Positions 1 through 9,866 of a stretch of DNA of 38,371 bases are shown here, one piece after another. The notes under the pieces are model-generated. The model saw only the letters and a program-made list of their open reading frames with translations. It was not told the DNA's origin and did not search any database. Numbering within the stretch: the first letter of the stretch is position 1; each line of letters begins with the position of its first letter. The translations under genes were made by a program, and so were the position numbers. The stretch covers positions 1-38,371 of the forward strand of contig CANJOS010000010.1 in NCBI GenBank assembly GCA_947476015.1, in the 5' to 3' direction. This DNA comes from Comamonadaceae bacterium (GTDB lineage: Bacteria; Pseudomonadota; Gammaproteobacteria; Burkholderiales; Burkholderiaceae_C).

Positions 1-30
1 GCAACAAAGCCAAGTGCAACAAAACTTGGC
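1..30 (-). terminator. Candidate terminator of the tRNA-Ala/tRNA-Glu unit
   Basis: Read on the minus strand, a perfect 7-bp stem (arms 24-30 and 9-15) encloses an 8-nt loop and is followed by a T-rich tail (TTTGTTGC). The 5' arm starts at the discriminator base and CCA of tRNA-Glu, so hairpin formation competes with the tRNA 3' end. The sequence TTTGTTGC occurs in both loop and tail. The stem is short and the T run is interrupted, and the window edge hides what follows, so this is only a plausible rho-independent terminator. Confidence 0.4.
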
Positions 31-102
31 GACCCTACGGGGATTCGAACCCCGGTACTCACCGTGAAAGGGTGATGTCCTAGGCCTCTAGACGATAGGG
101 TC
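27..102 (-). tRNA. tRNA-Glu (anticodon TTC)
   Basis: The minus strand folds as a 76-nt tRNA. The acceptor stem is GACCCTA/TAGGGTC with discriminator G and an encoded CCA (27-29). The anticodon loop is CTTTCAC (64-70), giving anticodon TTC, and a GGTTCGAATCC T-loop block is present. The D-arm CGTCTAGAGGCC is typical of bacterial tRNA-Glu. It lies 45 nt downstream of tRNA-Ala on the same strand, downstream of gltX, whose product charges this tRNA. Confidence 0.97.
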
Positions 103-147
103 ATAACCTGGACTGAGCAGAATTGCTTCAACTCATTTTCGACACTG

Positions 148-223
<76 letters not shown>

Positions 224-268
224 TTTGTGACACCCTTGCAGGCGCCTCTCGCAGGTGTCGAGAAATGG

Positions 269-298
269 ATTATAGACAGATTTTTAAGCGTTTTTCAA
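269..298 (-). promoter_or_regulatory. Sigma70-type promoter for the tRNA-Ala/tRNA-Glu unit
   Basis: On the minus strand there is TTGAAA (293-298), an 18-nt spacer and a perfect TATAAT (269-274). The -35 box lies within the last codons of gltX, whose stop codon is 284-286, so the tRNAs can be made independently of the long upstream operon. The leader (224-262) contains an imperfect hairpin with GACACC/GGTGTC arms just before the mature tRNA 5' end, which could take part in 5' processing. The boxes are read directly; activity is inferred. Confidence 0.75.
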
Positions 299-1681
299 TC
301 GCTCTAGAACTTTTTGCTTCTCACACAAGGCGAGTACCGCGTCGAGCGAAGGGGTCTGTGCAGTGCCCATGACCAAAACCCGAACTGGCATGGCCAATTG
401 AGGCATTTTCAAAGTTTGAATTGTCAAAACCTCTTTGATGGCCGAAGCAATCGAAACTTTGTCCCATGCACATGCTGTTAGTTTTTCTACCAGCAACGCC
501 AATGCAGGTCTGATCGCTTCGGTCACATGAAGGGCTTTTTCATCCGCTTTAGGCGTGACATCGCCGTAGAAAACAGACACCCAATCGGCCAGAACACAAA
601 GCGTGTCACAGCGGTCTTTGAAGAGGCCGCAAATAGCAGGCAAACGTTCATCAGAGGCAATGCCTCTTTGCTTCAAGATATCTTTCACCCACGAGGCCAA
701 GGACTCATCGTTCGAAGCCTTCAAATGCTGAGCGTTCACCCATCGCAGTTTGGCATCGTCGAACTGCGCGGCACTGCGACCCAAATGATCAAGGTCAAAC
801 CAGTCTAGGAATTGTTGGCGACTGAAAATTTCATCATCACCATGGCTCCATCCCAAGCGGGCCAAGTAGTTCACCATGGCATCGGGCAGGTACCCTTCAT
901 CGCGATATTGAGTGACAGGCTTGGCGCCATTGCGCTTGCTCATTTTCTCACCCTGCTCGTTGAGCACGGTAGGCAAGTGCGCATACACCGGCACGTCTTT
1001 GCCAAGGGCTTTGAATATATTGATTTGACGCGGTGTGTTGTTCACATGGTCGTCACCCCGAATCACGTGGGTGATGGCCATGTCAATGTCATCGACCACC
1101 ACACAGAAGTTGTAGGTGGGCGTGCCATCAGGTCGCGCAATGACAAGGTCATCAAGTTCTTGATTGCTGATTTCAATGCGGCCCTTCACCTTGTCTTCCC
1201 AAACCACCACCCCTTCGAGCGGGTTTTTAAAACGCAAGACAGGCTTCACACCTACAGGAATGGAGGGCAAGGCCTTGCCAGGCTCTGGCCGCCATGTTCC
1301 GTCGTAACGTGGTTTTTCTTTGGCTGCCATTTGCTTTTCTCGCAAAACGTCCAGCTCTTCAATGCTCATGTAGCACGGGTAGACCTGCCCCGTGGCTTGA
1401 AGTTCGGCCAGCACATGCTTGTAACGGTCCATGCGCTGCATTTGATAGAACGGCCCCTCATCGGGATGCATGCCCAGCCATGCCATGCCTTCCAAAATCA
1501 CATCGACTGAAGCTTGATTGGATCGCTCCAAATCAGTGTCCTCAATTCGCAAAATAAAGATGCCCCCTTGCGCCTTGGCAAACGCCCAAGGGTAAAGGGC
1601 TGAGCGAATATTGCCTAAGTGAATGAAGCCTGTTGGCGAGGGTGCAAAACGCGTGCGCACTGGCTGCTTGTGAACTGACAT
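284..1681 (-). CDS. gltX: Glutamyl-tRNA synthetase
   Basis: This class I aminoacyl-tRNA synthetase ligates glutamate to tRNA-Glu in the cytoplasm. The 465-aa protein matches the usual bacterial GltX length. The catalytic signatures are FAPSPTG at residues 12-18, the HIGH-type HLGN at 21-24 and KMSKR at 246-250. The ATG start is 13 bp after the metZ stop, so it appears to be the last protein gene of the folC-SPOR-cvpA-purF-metZ-gltX run. Its 3' end carries a promoter for tRNA-Ala and its own cognate tRNA-Glu. The position where E. coli GluRS carries a CxC zinc ligand pair here reads CYMS (from residue 103), and YDGTW replaces the later cysteine. This enzyme therefore probably lacks structural zinc. 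Confidence 0.97.
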   Translation of the reverse strand: MSVHKQPVRTRFAPSPTGFIHLGNIRSALYPWAFAKAQGGIFILRIEDTDLERSNQASVDVILEGMAWLGMHPDEGPFYQMQRMDRYKHVLAELQATGQVYPCYMSIEELDVLREKQMAAKEKPRYDGTWRPEPGKALPSIPVGVKPVLRFKNPLEGVVVWEDKVKGRIEISNQELDDLVIARPDGTPTYNFCVVVDDIDMAITHVIRGDDHVNNTPRQINIFKALGKDVPVYAHLPTVLNEQGEKMSKRNGAKPVTQYRDEGYLPDAMVNYLARLGWSHGDDEIFSRQQFLDWFDLDHLGRSAAQFDDAKLRWVNAQHLKASNDESLASWVKDILKQRGIASDERLPAICGLFKDRCDTLCVLADWVSVFYGDVTPKADEKALHVTEAIRPALALLVEKLTACAWDKVSIASAIKEVLTIQTLKMPQLAMPVRVLVMGTAQTPSLDAVLALCEKQKVLERLKNA

Positions 1682-1694
1682 GTTGATTTTCTAT

Positions 1695-2906
1695 TCAAAG
1701 GGTTTGCAAGCCGCGCAAGAAGTCTGCTTTCAAATCATCCAAGTGCTCCAGACCCACGGCCACACGGATCAAGCTTTGCTGAATACCCGCCACTTGTCGC
1801 TGAGCTTCCGTGAGACGGCCATGGGAGGTACTGGCGGGATGTGCCACCAGGGTTTTGACGTCACCTAGATTGGTACACAAAGAAACAGTTCGCATGGCGT
1901 CCATGACTTTGAATGCGTTCTCGCGACCTTTCTCTGGCGATGGCGCTTTCACCTCAAATGAAAGCACTGCACCCCCCAAGCCAGATTGCTGCGCCATGGC
2001 CAATGCATGCTGTGGATGACTTTTCAGACCAGGGTAATACACACGCGCCACTTGAGGCTGAGCTTCAAGCCATTGCCCCAACAGCAAAGCTTGTTGCGAC
2101 TGTGCCTGCATCCGAATACTCAAAGTTTCAAGACCCTTCAAAACCACCCAGGCATTGAAAGGCGACAAGGTCATGCCCGCACTGCGCATGACGGGACCCA
2201 ACACATCTTCAATCAATGCTATGGTTCCACACAAAGCACCCGCCATGACTCGACCTTGTCCATCCAAATATTTGGTGCCGGAGTGAACCACCAGATCAGC
2301 CCCCATGGCAATGGGACGCTGCAAAATAGGCGTTGCAAAACAATTATCGACCACCAACAAAGCGCCACCCGCATGCGCGACATTTGCCAAGGCTTTGATG
2401 TCACAGACTTCCGTTAAAGGGTTGGTGGGTGTTTCAGTGAACAACAACCGGGTATTGGGTTTCATGGCCGCTTGCCATTCGGCCACATCGGTTTGCGAAA
2501 CAAAGGTGGTTTGCACACCAAATTTTGCAAACTCTCCGCCAATCAATTTAATGGTAGCGCCAAACAAAGAATGAGAGCAGATCACATGGTCGCCACTTTT
2601 TAGCAAACCCAAACACATCAACAAAATGGCAGACATGCCCGTTGAGGTTGCAATGCAAGCCTCTGCACCCTCTAACGCCGCCAGACGCATTTCCATGCTG
2701 GTCACCGTGGGGTTGCCCAAGCGCGCATAGGTGTAGCCTTCTTCTTCCCCGGCAAAACGTCGGGCGGCTGTTTCAGCATCGGGTTGCACATAACCACTGG
2801 TGAGATACAGGGCCTCAGAATTTTCACCGTACTGACTGCGGTCAACAGCAGCGCGAACTGCCAAGGTATCAATGTGCAAATTTTCAGGCAAAGGGTGCTG
2901 GCTCAT
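1695..2906 (-). CDS. metZ: O-succinylhomoserine sulfhydrylase
   Basis: This PLP enzyme of the Cys/Met metabolism fold-type I family makes homocysteine directly from O-succinylhomoserine and sulfide in methionine synthesis. The protein has 403 aa. The PLP lysine lies in SGTKYLDGQGR, at about Lys212. Other family marks are YTYARLGNPT near residue 58, the STGMSAI loop near 88 and VVDNCFATP near 185. I prefer MetZ over cystathionine gamma-synthase because metZ sits beside purF in many Burkholderiales and Pseudomonas genomes and the sequence reads like that group. Substrate choice cannot be proven from sequence. It lies 46 bp after purF and 13 bp before gltX. No SAM riboswitch can fit in the 46-bp gap. 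Confidence 0.9.
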   Translation of the reverse strand: MSQHPLPENLHIDTLAVRAAVDRSQYGENSEALYLTSGYVQPDAETAARRFAGEEEGYTYARLGNPTVTSMEMRLAALEGAEACIATSTGMSAILLMCLGLLKSGDHVICSHSLFGATIKLIGGEFAKFGVQTTFVSQTDVAEWQAAMKPNTRLLFTETPTNPLTEVCDIKALANVAHAGGALLVVDNCFATPILQRPIAMGADLVVHSGTKYLDGQGRVMAGALCGTIALIEDVLGPVMRSAGMTLSPFNAWVVLKGLETLSIRMQAQSQQALLLGQWLEAQPQVARVYYPGLKSHPQHALAMAQQSGLGGAVLSFEVKAPSPEKGRENAFKVMDAMRTVSLCTNLGDVKTLVAHPASTSHGRLTEAQRQVAGIQQSLIRVAVGLEHLDDLKADFLRGLQTL

Positions 2907-2952
2907 GGCAATCTCAAAGGCTGGTCAACAAAGGGGGAAGGTATCATCACCA

Positions 2953-4473
2953 TCAACTGGCGTTGGGCAATGCCAAGCGAGATCGATCGGCGTCGACTTC
3001 GTTTTCGTCTTGTTGCGAAGGGCGGTTTTCGTTCAGGCGTTCAATGTCTTCATCTGAGACATCACCAGTCACATACACACCATCAAAACAAGAGGCATCA
3101 AAGCCTTGCAACTTAGGAAAACCAGGCAACATGGCTTGGGTCACAGCCTGTTTCATGGCGTCCACGTCTTGGTAAATCAGGGCATCACAATCAATGATTT
3201 GACGAATTTCATCGACGCTACGGTTGTGTGCCACCAACTCATCTTTGGTCGGCATGTCGATACCGTATACATTGGGATAACGAACAGGCGGCGCCGCACT
3301 CGCCATGTAGACCTTGCGCGCACCCGCCTCCCGCGCCATTTGGACAATTTCACGACTGGTGGTGCCTCGGACAATAGAGTCATCGACCAGCAGCACATTG
3401 CGTCCCTTGAATTCGCTTGCAATCACGTTCAATTTTTGACGCACTGATTTTTTTCTGACGGCTTGTCCAGGCATGATGAAAGTGCGGCCCACATAACGGT
3501 TTTTCACAAAGCCTTCTCGGTAGGGCAAGCCCAGCAAATGCGCCAACTGCGCTGCGCTGGGTCGACTCGATTCAGGAATAGGAATCACCACATCAATGTC
3601 GCTGGGAGGCACTGTGGAAATCACGCGCTTGGCCAATGTTTCGCCTAAGTTCAAACGCGCTTGGTAGACCGAAATGCCATCGATTGTGGAATCGGGCCTT
3701 GCCAAGTAAACGTATTCAAAAATACAAGGCTTCAATTGGAATGATTCAGCGCATTGCTGGCTGTACATCTGGGTTTCTAGGTCAATGTAGACCGCCTCGC
3801 CAGGGGCAATGTTTCGCTCAAATTGATGCAGCGTTCCTTCGAGCGCCACAGACTCGCTGGCCAGCATGTAGGTACCATCTTTGCTTTTACCTATGCACAT
3901 GGGTCGAATGCCAAAGGGATCGCGAAAGGCCAACAGGCCATGTCCTGCAATCAGGGCAATGACCGCATACGAACCTTTGACTCGCTTGTGAACACCTTGA
4001 ACAGCTTTGAAAACATCGGCTGGCGTTAAAGGCAAACCCCGCGTGGTTTTTTCAAGCTCGTGTGCCAACACATTGAGCAGAACTTCGGAGTCACTCTCGG
4101 TATTGATGTGTCGGTGATCGGTTGAGAAAAGCTCAGCCTTCAAGGCTTTCGCGTTGGTGAGGTTGCCGTTGTGAACCAGCACCAAACCAAAGGGTGCATT
4201 CACATAAAAAGGCTGCGCTTCTTCTTCGCTGAAAGCATTGCCAGCTGTGGGATACCGAACTTGGCCCAAACCACAGTTGCCTGGCAGTGAGCGCATGTTG
4301 CGTGTTCTGAACACATCGCGCACCATGCCTTTGGCTTTGTGCATGTGAAATTTTCGGTCCATTTGTGTCACGATGCCGGCAGCATCTTGACCACGATGTT
4401 GCAGCAGCAACAGCGCGTCATAGATCAGCTGATTCACGGGCGCGTTGCTTGCAACGCCGACAATTCCACACAT
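2953..4473 (-). CDS. purF: Amidophosphoribosyltransferase (glutamine PRPP amidotransferase)
   Basis: It catalyses the first committed step of purine synthesis, turning PRPP and glutamine into phosphoribosylamine. The 506-aa protein starts MCGIVGV, which leaves Cys2 as the N-terminal nucleophile of the class II glutaminase domain (about residues 2-230). The phosphoribosyltransferase domain follows, with the PRPP-binding motif VLLVDDSIVRGTTS at about 360-373. YLARPDSTIDG near 256 is typical of PurF. It lies 12 bp after cvpA, the classic cvpA-purF pairing that is also seen in E. coli. The C-terminal tail (after about 480) is charged and low in complexity, with NENRPSQQDENEVDADRSR. Confidence 0.97.
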   Translation of the reverse strand: MCGIVGVASNAPVNQLIYDALLLLQHRGQDAAGIVTQMDRKFHMHKAKGMVRDVFRTRNMRSLPGNCGLGQVRYPTAGNAFSEEEAQPFYVNAPFGLVLVHNGNLTNAKALKAELFSTDHRHINTESDSEVLLNVLAHELEKTTRGLPLTPADVFKAVQGVHKRVKGSYAVIALIAGHGLLAFRDPFGIRPMCIGKSKDGTYMLASESVALEGTLHQFERNIAPGEAVYIDLETQMYSQQCAESFQLKPCIFEYVYLARPDSTIDGISVYQARLNLGETLAKRVISTVPPSDIDVVIPIPESSRPSAAQLAHLLGLPYREGFVKNRYVGRTFIMPGQAVRKKSVRQKLNVIASEFKGRNVLLVDDSIVRGTTSREIVQMAREAGARKVYMASAAPPVRYPNVYGIDMPTKDELVAHNRSVDEIRQIIDCDALIYQDVDAMKQAVTQAMLPGFPKLQGFDASCFDGVYVTGDVSDEDIERLNENRPSQQDENEVDADRSRLALPNAS

Positions 4474-4485
4474 AGATCAATCCAT

Positions 4486-4974
4486 TCACTCGGGCAAGTA
4501 GGCCCCAAATTTTTCGGGCAACATGGGCCGCAACCCCTTCAACAAAGTGATCAACATGGGACCCCCTTGGGAATCCACCCACCAATCACTTTCTTGAAGC
4601 GCCGTCATGTTCACCACGACGCTCAAAGCCAACAAGAAAATCAAGCCTCGAAAGAGTCCAAAAAATGCGCCCAAGACGCGGTCCACAGGCCTCAGTCCCA
4701 CAGAGGAAATGATCTTCTTCATCAGGGCAGAAACAAGCCCCGCAGCAAAAACGCTGGCGATAAAAATCAAGACGAAAGCAGCGGCGTAGCGAAGGGTTTC
4801 ACCTGAATTTTGCATAGGCAATTTATCTGCCACTTCGGGGGCCAACCATTGCGCTAACAAAAACGCGGCAATCCATCCGATGACGGACAAGACTTCGTAC
4901 ACCAATCCACGCCAAGCTCCCAACAGCATGGACGCTATCAGCACAGCCAAAAGTATCCAGTCGGTGGGTGACAT
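4486..4974 (-). CDS. cvpA: CvpA-family inner membrane protein
   Basis: This is a small integral membrane protein of the CvpA family, named for colicin V production and linked to envelope stress tolerance. Its molecular activity is not well defined. Four hydrophobic segments are visible: WILLAVLIASMLLGAW at the N-terminus, VIGWIAAFLLAQWL, YAAAFVLIFIASVFAAGLV, and LFRGLIFLLALSVVV. The start chosen is the ATG at 4974, which gives 162 aa beginning MSPTDWIL. A TTG three codons upstream (4983) is also open but less likely. It sits 13 bp downstream of the SPOR gene and 12 bp upstream of purF, so it is almost certainly cotranscribed with both. Confidence 0.93.
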   Translation of the reverse strand: MSPTDWILLAVLIASMLLGAWRGLVYEVLSVIGWIAAFLLAQWLAPEVADKLPMQNSGETLRYAAAFVLIFIASVFAAGLVSALMKKIISSVGLRPVDRVLGAFFGLFRGLIFLLALSVVVNMTALQESDWWVDSQGGPMLITLLKGLRPMLPEKFGAYLPE

Positions 4975-4987
4975 GTGCGTCAAACTT

Positions 4988-5758
4988 TCAGAGCTTCAGC
5001 ACGGTGGCAGGCAAATTCAGTTTGCGAATTTTTTCAGCCGTTTTATCAGCTTCTTCTTTAGAAGCGAATGGCCCTACACGCACCCGAATACGCTTGCCCT
5101 CTTTGGTTTCAACTTCTTGGGTATAAGTTTTCAGGCCAGCACTTTCCAACTTGGACCTGGCTTCTTTGGCTTTCGCTGCATCGGCAAATGCGCCAACTTG
5201 AACCACAGCACGCACTGCCGGGTCAGTTGCTTTAGCGACCTCTTTGCCATCGAGCAATGCTTTGGCCTTGGCCGCCTCTTTGTTGTCTGACTTTGAATCT
5301 GCTTTGATTTCAGGCTTAGGCTCAAGCTTAGGCTCAGGCTTGACCTCCACCTTAGGCTCAGGTTTCACATCTTTGGTGACCACTTCTTCATGGGGGTCTA
5401 GCGCCACAGAGTTTGCCACTCGACTTGAAGGTTCAGGAACTGCGACTGGCGCAGCAGCAACTTCAACCCTGGGCAAGTCGGCAGATTGAGCAGCAGCTCC
5501 AGGCTTTGACAAAGGTGCGACCTGATTTCGATCTGGAATGACGATAGGGGTGTCAATGGCCACGGGTCTGGGCTGACTGTCAAACAGCAAAGGCAAGCCG
5601 ACGACAGCCCCGAGAACCAAGACAACAGACCCCATGAGACGGTGCCTTGCCCGCTTACGGATGATTTCCACACTTTCAGCCGGCGTGGTGGAAAGCGACT
5701 CTGCGCCAGTGCCGGCCGATGGGGAACGCCCAGGAATTCGAAGCTTGAAAAAAGCCAT
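4988..5758 (-). CDS. SPOR-domain, DedD-like cell-division/envelope protein
   Basis: This is a bitopic inner-membrane protein of 256 aa. It has a short basic cytoplasmic N-terminus, one transmembrane segment at about residues 41-60 (LMGSVVLVLGAVVGLPLLF), a Pro/Glu/Lys-rich periplasmic linker at about 75-175, and a C-terminal SPOR domain at about 182-256 (VVQVGAFADAAKAKEARSKL, then RVRVGPF). SPOR domains bind denuded septal peptidoglycan, so a role in division or cell-wall remodelling is likely. The linker contains repeated PEPK-type units. The order folC-SPOR-cvpA-purF matches E. coli folC-dedD-cvpA-purF, which supports a dedD-equivalent gene, although the linker sequence itself is not conserved. 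Confidence 0.9.
   Translation of the reverse strand: MAFFKLRIPGRSPSAGTGAESLSTTPAESVEIIRKRARHRLMGSVVLVLGAVVGLPLLFDSQPRPVAIDTPIVIPDRNQVAPLSKPGAAAQSADLPRVEVAAAPVAVPEPSSRVANSVALDPHEEVVTKDVKPEPKVEVKPEPKLEPKPEIKADSKSDNKEAAKAKALLDGKEVAKATDPAVRAVVQVGAFADAAKAKEARSKLESAGLKTYTQEVETKEGKRIRVRVGPFASKEEADKTAEKIRKLNLPATVLKL
5311..5366. repeat. Short imperfect repeats encoding the PEPK linker
   Basis: The 10-mer CTTAGGCTCA occurs three times (5315-5324, 5327-5336, 5351-5360) with 12-nt and 24-nt periodicity, and the DNA between copies is similar. On the minus strand this encodes repeated EPK/KPE units in the linker of the SPOR protein. Units of 12 nt preserve the frame, so the linker length could vary by slippage between strains. 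Confidence 0.7.
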
Positions 5759-5783
5759 GCTTTGGAGTCTCTAAAAGTCTCAG

Positions 5784-7082
5784 TTACTCAGTGGGTTGAC
5801 CCAGGTGTTTAGCGTGCAGTTTGGGAATGCCATTCTGTAACACACCGCCTACCGTGTAGAACGAACCAAAGACTAGGATTCTATCAGTGGGGCTTGCGGC
5901 AGCGATGGCTGAATCCAAGGCTTTTTGTGGGTTTTCATGGACGCTGAACTGGACGTCCTTGCGAGTGTTCAATGGCCCCAAAATTCCCGCCAACTGCGCT
6001 GCTGAACTGGCCCTTGTCAGGGGCAAATCTGTGAAATACCAGGCGTCAACCATGGGCAGAATTTTTCGCAGCATGGTCGGCAGGTCTTTGTCGGCCATGG
6101 CCCCAAAAACAGCATGTGTGGTGGGGTAAAAGCCCATGGCATCCAAATTTGCCGCCAATGCGGCGACAGAGTGGGGGTTGTGTGCCACATCCAAAACCAA
6201 AACAGGTTCTCCGGGCACAATTTGAAAGCGTCCTGTGAGTTCGACCATGGCCAAACCGTTTCGAATGGCCTGCGCAGTGACCGGCAATTGTGGCCGCATG
6301 ACCTCGACAGCGGCCAACACGCCAGATGCGTTCAGCAGCTGATTAGCGCCTCTCAAGGCTGGGTAGGCCAAGCCACTGTAACGTCGCCCTCGACCAGCCC
6401 AAGACCACTGCAAAGGATCGCCCGAAAAATTGAAATCACGTCCCATCAACCAAAGGTCAGCGCCCAATGAGGCTGCGTGTTTGACAATGCTCTCTGGCGG
6501 CACGGGATCGCTCAAAATCACGGTTTTTCCTGAGCGCATGATGCCCGCCTTTTCCAAGCCAATGGCCTCCCTGTCATTTCCCAAAAGTGCGGTGTGGTCT
6601 AAATCAATGCTGGTGATGATGGCGCAATCGGTGTCCAAGATATTCACAGCGTCCAATCGCCCCCCCAGGCCCACCTCCAAAATCACCACATCCAAGGCCG
6701 CTTGCGATAGCATGTGCATGATCGCCAAAGTGCTGAATTCAAAATAGGTCAGGGTGATGTCGCCTCGGGCTCTTTCGACGAAAGCAAAGGCTTCTGCAAA
6801 CTCATGGGCTTTGGCCGATTCACCATGAAGACGGCAGCGTTCTTCAAACAGCACCAAATGCGGCGACGTAAAGACACCCGTTTTGTAGCCCGCCTGAAGG
6901 TAGATGGCTTCCAACATGGCACAGGTTGAACCTTTTCCATTGGTGCCAGCCACTGTGATCAAAGGTGCCTTGATCGATAGATTCATCTGCTGCGCCACCT
7001 GTCGGACACGCGACAAGCCCATGTCAATGGCCTGGGGATGCAGCGTCTCGCAATGGGCGAGCCATTCACTCAAAGTTTTCAT
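5784..7082 (-). CDS. folC: Bifunctional dihydrofolate synthase / folylpolyglutamate synthase
   Basis: This Mur-ligase-fold cytoplasmic enzyme adds glutamate to dihydropteroate and extends the folate polyglutamate tail. It has 432 aa. The ATP-binding P-loop GTNGKGST is at about residues 46-53, the TSPHLVLFEERCRLHG block is near 77, and EVGLGGRLDAVN near 137 is a family signature. VLDVAHNPHS near 300 marks the start of the C-terminal ligase domain. It is the first gene of the right-to-left operon and lies divergent from the YffB-like gene, with only 44 bp between the start codons. The shared promoter region is therefore very compact or lies inside the neighbouring gene. I saw no convincing promoter boxes. 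Confidence 0.96.
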   Translation of the reverse strand: MKTLSEWLAHCETLHPQAIDMGLSRVRQVAQQMNLSIKAPLITVAGTNGKGSTCAMLEAIYLQAGYKTGVFTSPHLVLFEERCRLHGESAKAHEFAEAFAFVERARGDITLTYFEFSTLAIMHMLSQAALDVVILEVGLGGRLDAVNILDTDCAIITSIDLDHTALLGNDREAIGLEKAGIMRSGKTVILSDPVPPESIVKHAASLGADLWLMGRDFNFSGDPLQWSWAGRGRRYSGLAYPALRGANQLLNASGVLAAVEVMRPQLPVTAQAIRNGLAMVELTGRFQIVPGEPVLVLDVAHNPHSVAALAANLDAMGFYPTTHAVFGAMADKDLPTMLRKILPMVDAWYFTDLPLTRASSAAQLAGILGPLNTRKDVQFSVHENPQKALDSAIAAASPTDRILVFGSFYTVGGVLQNGIPKLHAKHLGQPTE

Positions 7083-7126
7083 AAGGCTAAGATTGTCGCT
7101 GAGACCGACTTGAATTGTTGAACACC

Positions 7127-7492
7127 ATGAAATACACCTCGATTACCGTTTACGGCATTCCCAACTGCGACAGTGTGAAAAAAGCGCGCACCTGGTTAGC
7201 GACTCAAGGCCATGAATCCGTTTTTCACGACTTTAAAAAACAGGGCTTGCCCGAAAAAGCCCTCAACCATTGGCTGAAAGTGCTAGGCTGGGAGTCGGTG
7301 TTAAACCGCAAGGGCAGCAGTTGGCGCAAATTAACGGTGCAAGAACAAGGCAGCATCACCAGTGCGGCCAGCGCCAAAGTTTTTTTAATGGCCAACCCCA
7401 GCTTGATCAAACGACCCGTCATTGAATGGCAATCTGGCACGCAAGTCGATTTCACAGTGGGTTATCAACCTGAAGCATGGCTCGCGCGTTAA
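7127..7492 (+). CDS. ArsC/Spx-family reductase-like protein (YffB type)
   Basis: This is a 121-aa thioredoxin-fold protein of the ArsC family. It has ITVYGIPNCDSVKKARTWL at the N-terminus with a single active-site-like Cys (about residue 13) in the PNCDSV motif. The rest matches the YffB/ArsC pattern (FHDFKKQGLP, WLKVLGWESVLNRKGSSWRKL, FLMANPSLIKRPVIE). True arsenate reductase activity is doubtful for the YffB branch, whose role is unclear and may be glutathione-dependent thiol reduction. I use the ATG at 7127. A TTG twelve bases upstream is open, but the family begins near this ATG. It is divergent from folC. Confidence 0.88.
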   Translation: MKYTSITVYGIPNCDSVKKARTWLATQGHESVFHDFKKQGLPEKALNHWLKVLGWESVLNRKGSSWRKLTVQEQGSITSAASAKVFLMANPSLIKRPVIEWQSGTQVDFTVGYQPEAWLAR

Positions 7493-7580
7493 GTTAAAGT
7501 ACCTTGACCTTGGCCGAACAGACTTCATGGCTTTCAAACTTTAAAATCAAACGCAATTCATTTGGGACTCAAAGAACACC

Positions 7581-8081
7581 ATGACAAATCACTTCCTTCC
7601 CATTTCATTGCCAGCTCAAAGCTTGGCACTTACTTTAGGGGCCTCTTTGAGCCTCGGCTTAGCGGCTCAAGCCCAGGAAGTCGGCAACGTGCTCAGCCGA
7701 ACGCCGGTCTACCAACAAGTTTCTGTCCCGCGCCAGATTTGTACGCAAACTCAAATCAGCGCGCCAGTGCAAACATCTGGCGCAGGGGCCGCCATGGGCG
7801 CCATTGCCGGCGGTGCCATTGGAAATGCCATGGGCAAAGGCGAAGGCCGCGCACTGGCCACCATGATTGGTGTCATTGGCGGCGCCATTGCGGGCGACAA
7901 GGTTGAAAGTCCACAGGCCGGCCCAACACAAACTCAACAAACATGCACCACTCAGCAGGGCTATGAAAACCGCCTGATGGGCTACAACGTGGTTTATGAG
8001 TTTGCGGGAAAACAATACACCGTTCAGTGGCCCAGAGACCCCGGCCCCACCATCAAATTGCAAATCACCCCTGTCAATTGA
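7581..8081 (+). CDS. Glycine-zipper (2TM) envelope protein
   Basis: This 166-aa protein has an apparent signal peptide (residues 1-31, ending AAQAQ), so it is exported. The mature N-terminus, VYQQVSVPRQICTQTQIS, is followed by a glycine-zipper hairpin at about 72-112 (AGAAMGAIAGGAIGNAMG, then IGVIGGAIAGDKV). This is the pattern of the 17-kDa-antigen/SlyB-like Gly-zipper_2 group, which inserts in membranes. A C-terminal domain (YENRLMGYNVVYEFAGKQYTVQW) follows and also occurs in homologues with this architecture. There is no lipobox cysteine at the signal end, so it is probably not a lipoprotein. Outer-membrane or envelope integrity is the likely area; the exact function is unknown. Confidence 0.85.
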   Translation: MTNHFLPISLPAQSLALTLGASLSLGLAAQAQEVGNVLSRTPVYQQVSVPRQICTQTQISAPVQTSGAGAAMGAIAGGAIGNAMGKGEGRALATMIGVIGGAIAGDKVESPQAGPTQTQQTCTTQQGYENRLMGYNVVYEFAGKQYTVQWPRDPGPTIKLQITPVN

Positions 8082-8156
8082 GCACAGGGCTTCAATTTCA
8101 AGCATTCAACAGGCCTTCAATGGCCTAAAATCATGGGTTTTGTGCCAACTCACAAA

Positions 8157-8172
8157 GCCACCCACAGGTGGC
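8157..8172 (+). promoter_or_regulatory. Tetraloop hairpin adjoining the ppnP ribosome-binding site
   Basis: GCCACC (8157-8162), loop CACA and GGTGGC (8167-8172) form a perfect 6-bp, GC-rich hairpin. One base later comes AGGA (8174-8177), a plausible Shine-Dalgarno 10 nt before the ppnP ATG. A stem this close could stack on or compete with ribosome access. It lacks a T run, so it is not a terminator. Regulation is only inferred. Confidence 0.4.
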
Positions 8173-8187
8173 CAGGACACTTTCACC

Positions 8188-9863
<1,676 letters not shown>

Positions 9864-9866
9864 AAT

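Noticed and set aside
812-1510. A 232-codon plus-strand open frame inside gltX
   Set aside because: Antisense shadow of gltX; no motif, and gltX is certain.
2907-2952. Possible SAM riboswitch before metZ
   Set aside because: The gap is only 46 bp, too short for known SAM riboswitch classes, and no pseudoknot pairing is evident.
7493-7580. Promoter for the glycine-zipper gene (TTGACC at 7504, TAAAAT at 7542)
   Set aside because: The two hexamers are 32 nt apart, not the needed 16-18, and neither has a matching partner at the right distance.
8115-8131. AGGCC/GGCCT hairpin upstream of ppnP as a terminator
   Set aside because: Five base pairs followed by AAAATC rather than T residues; too weak in the plus direction.
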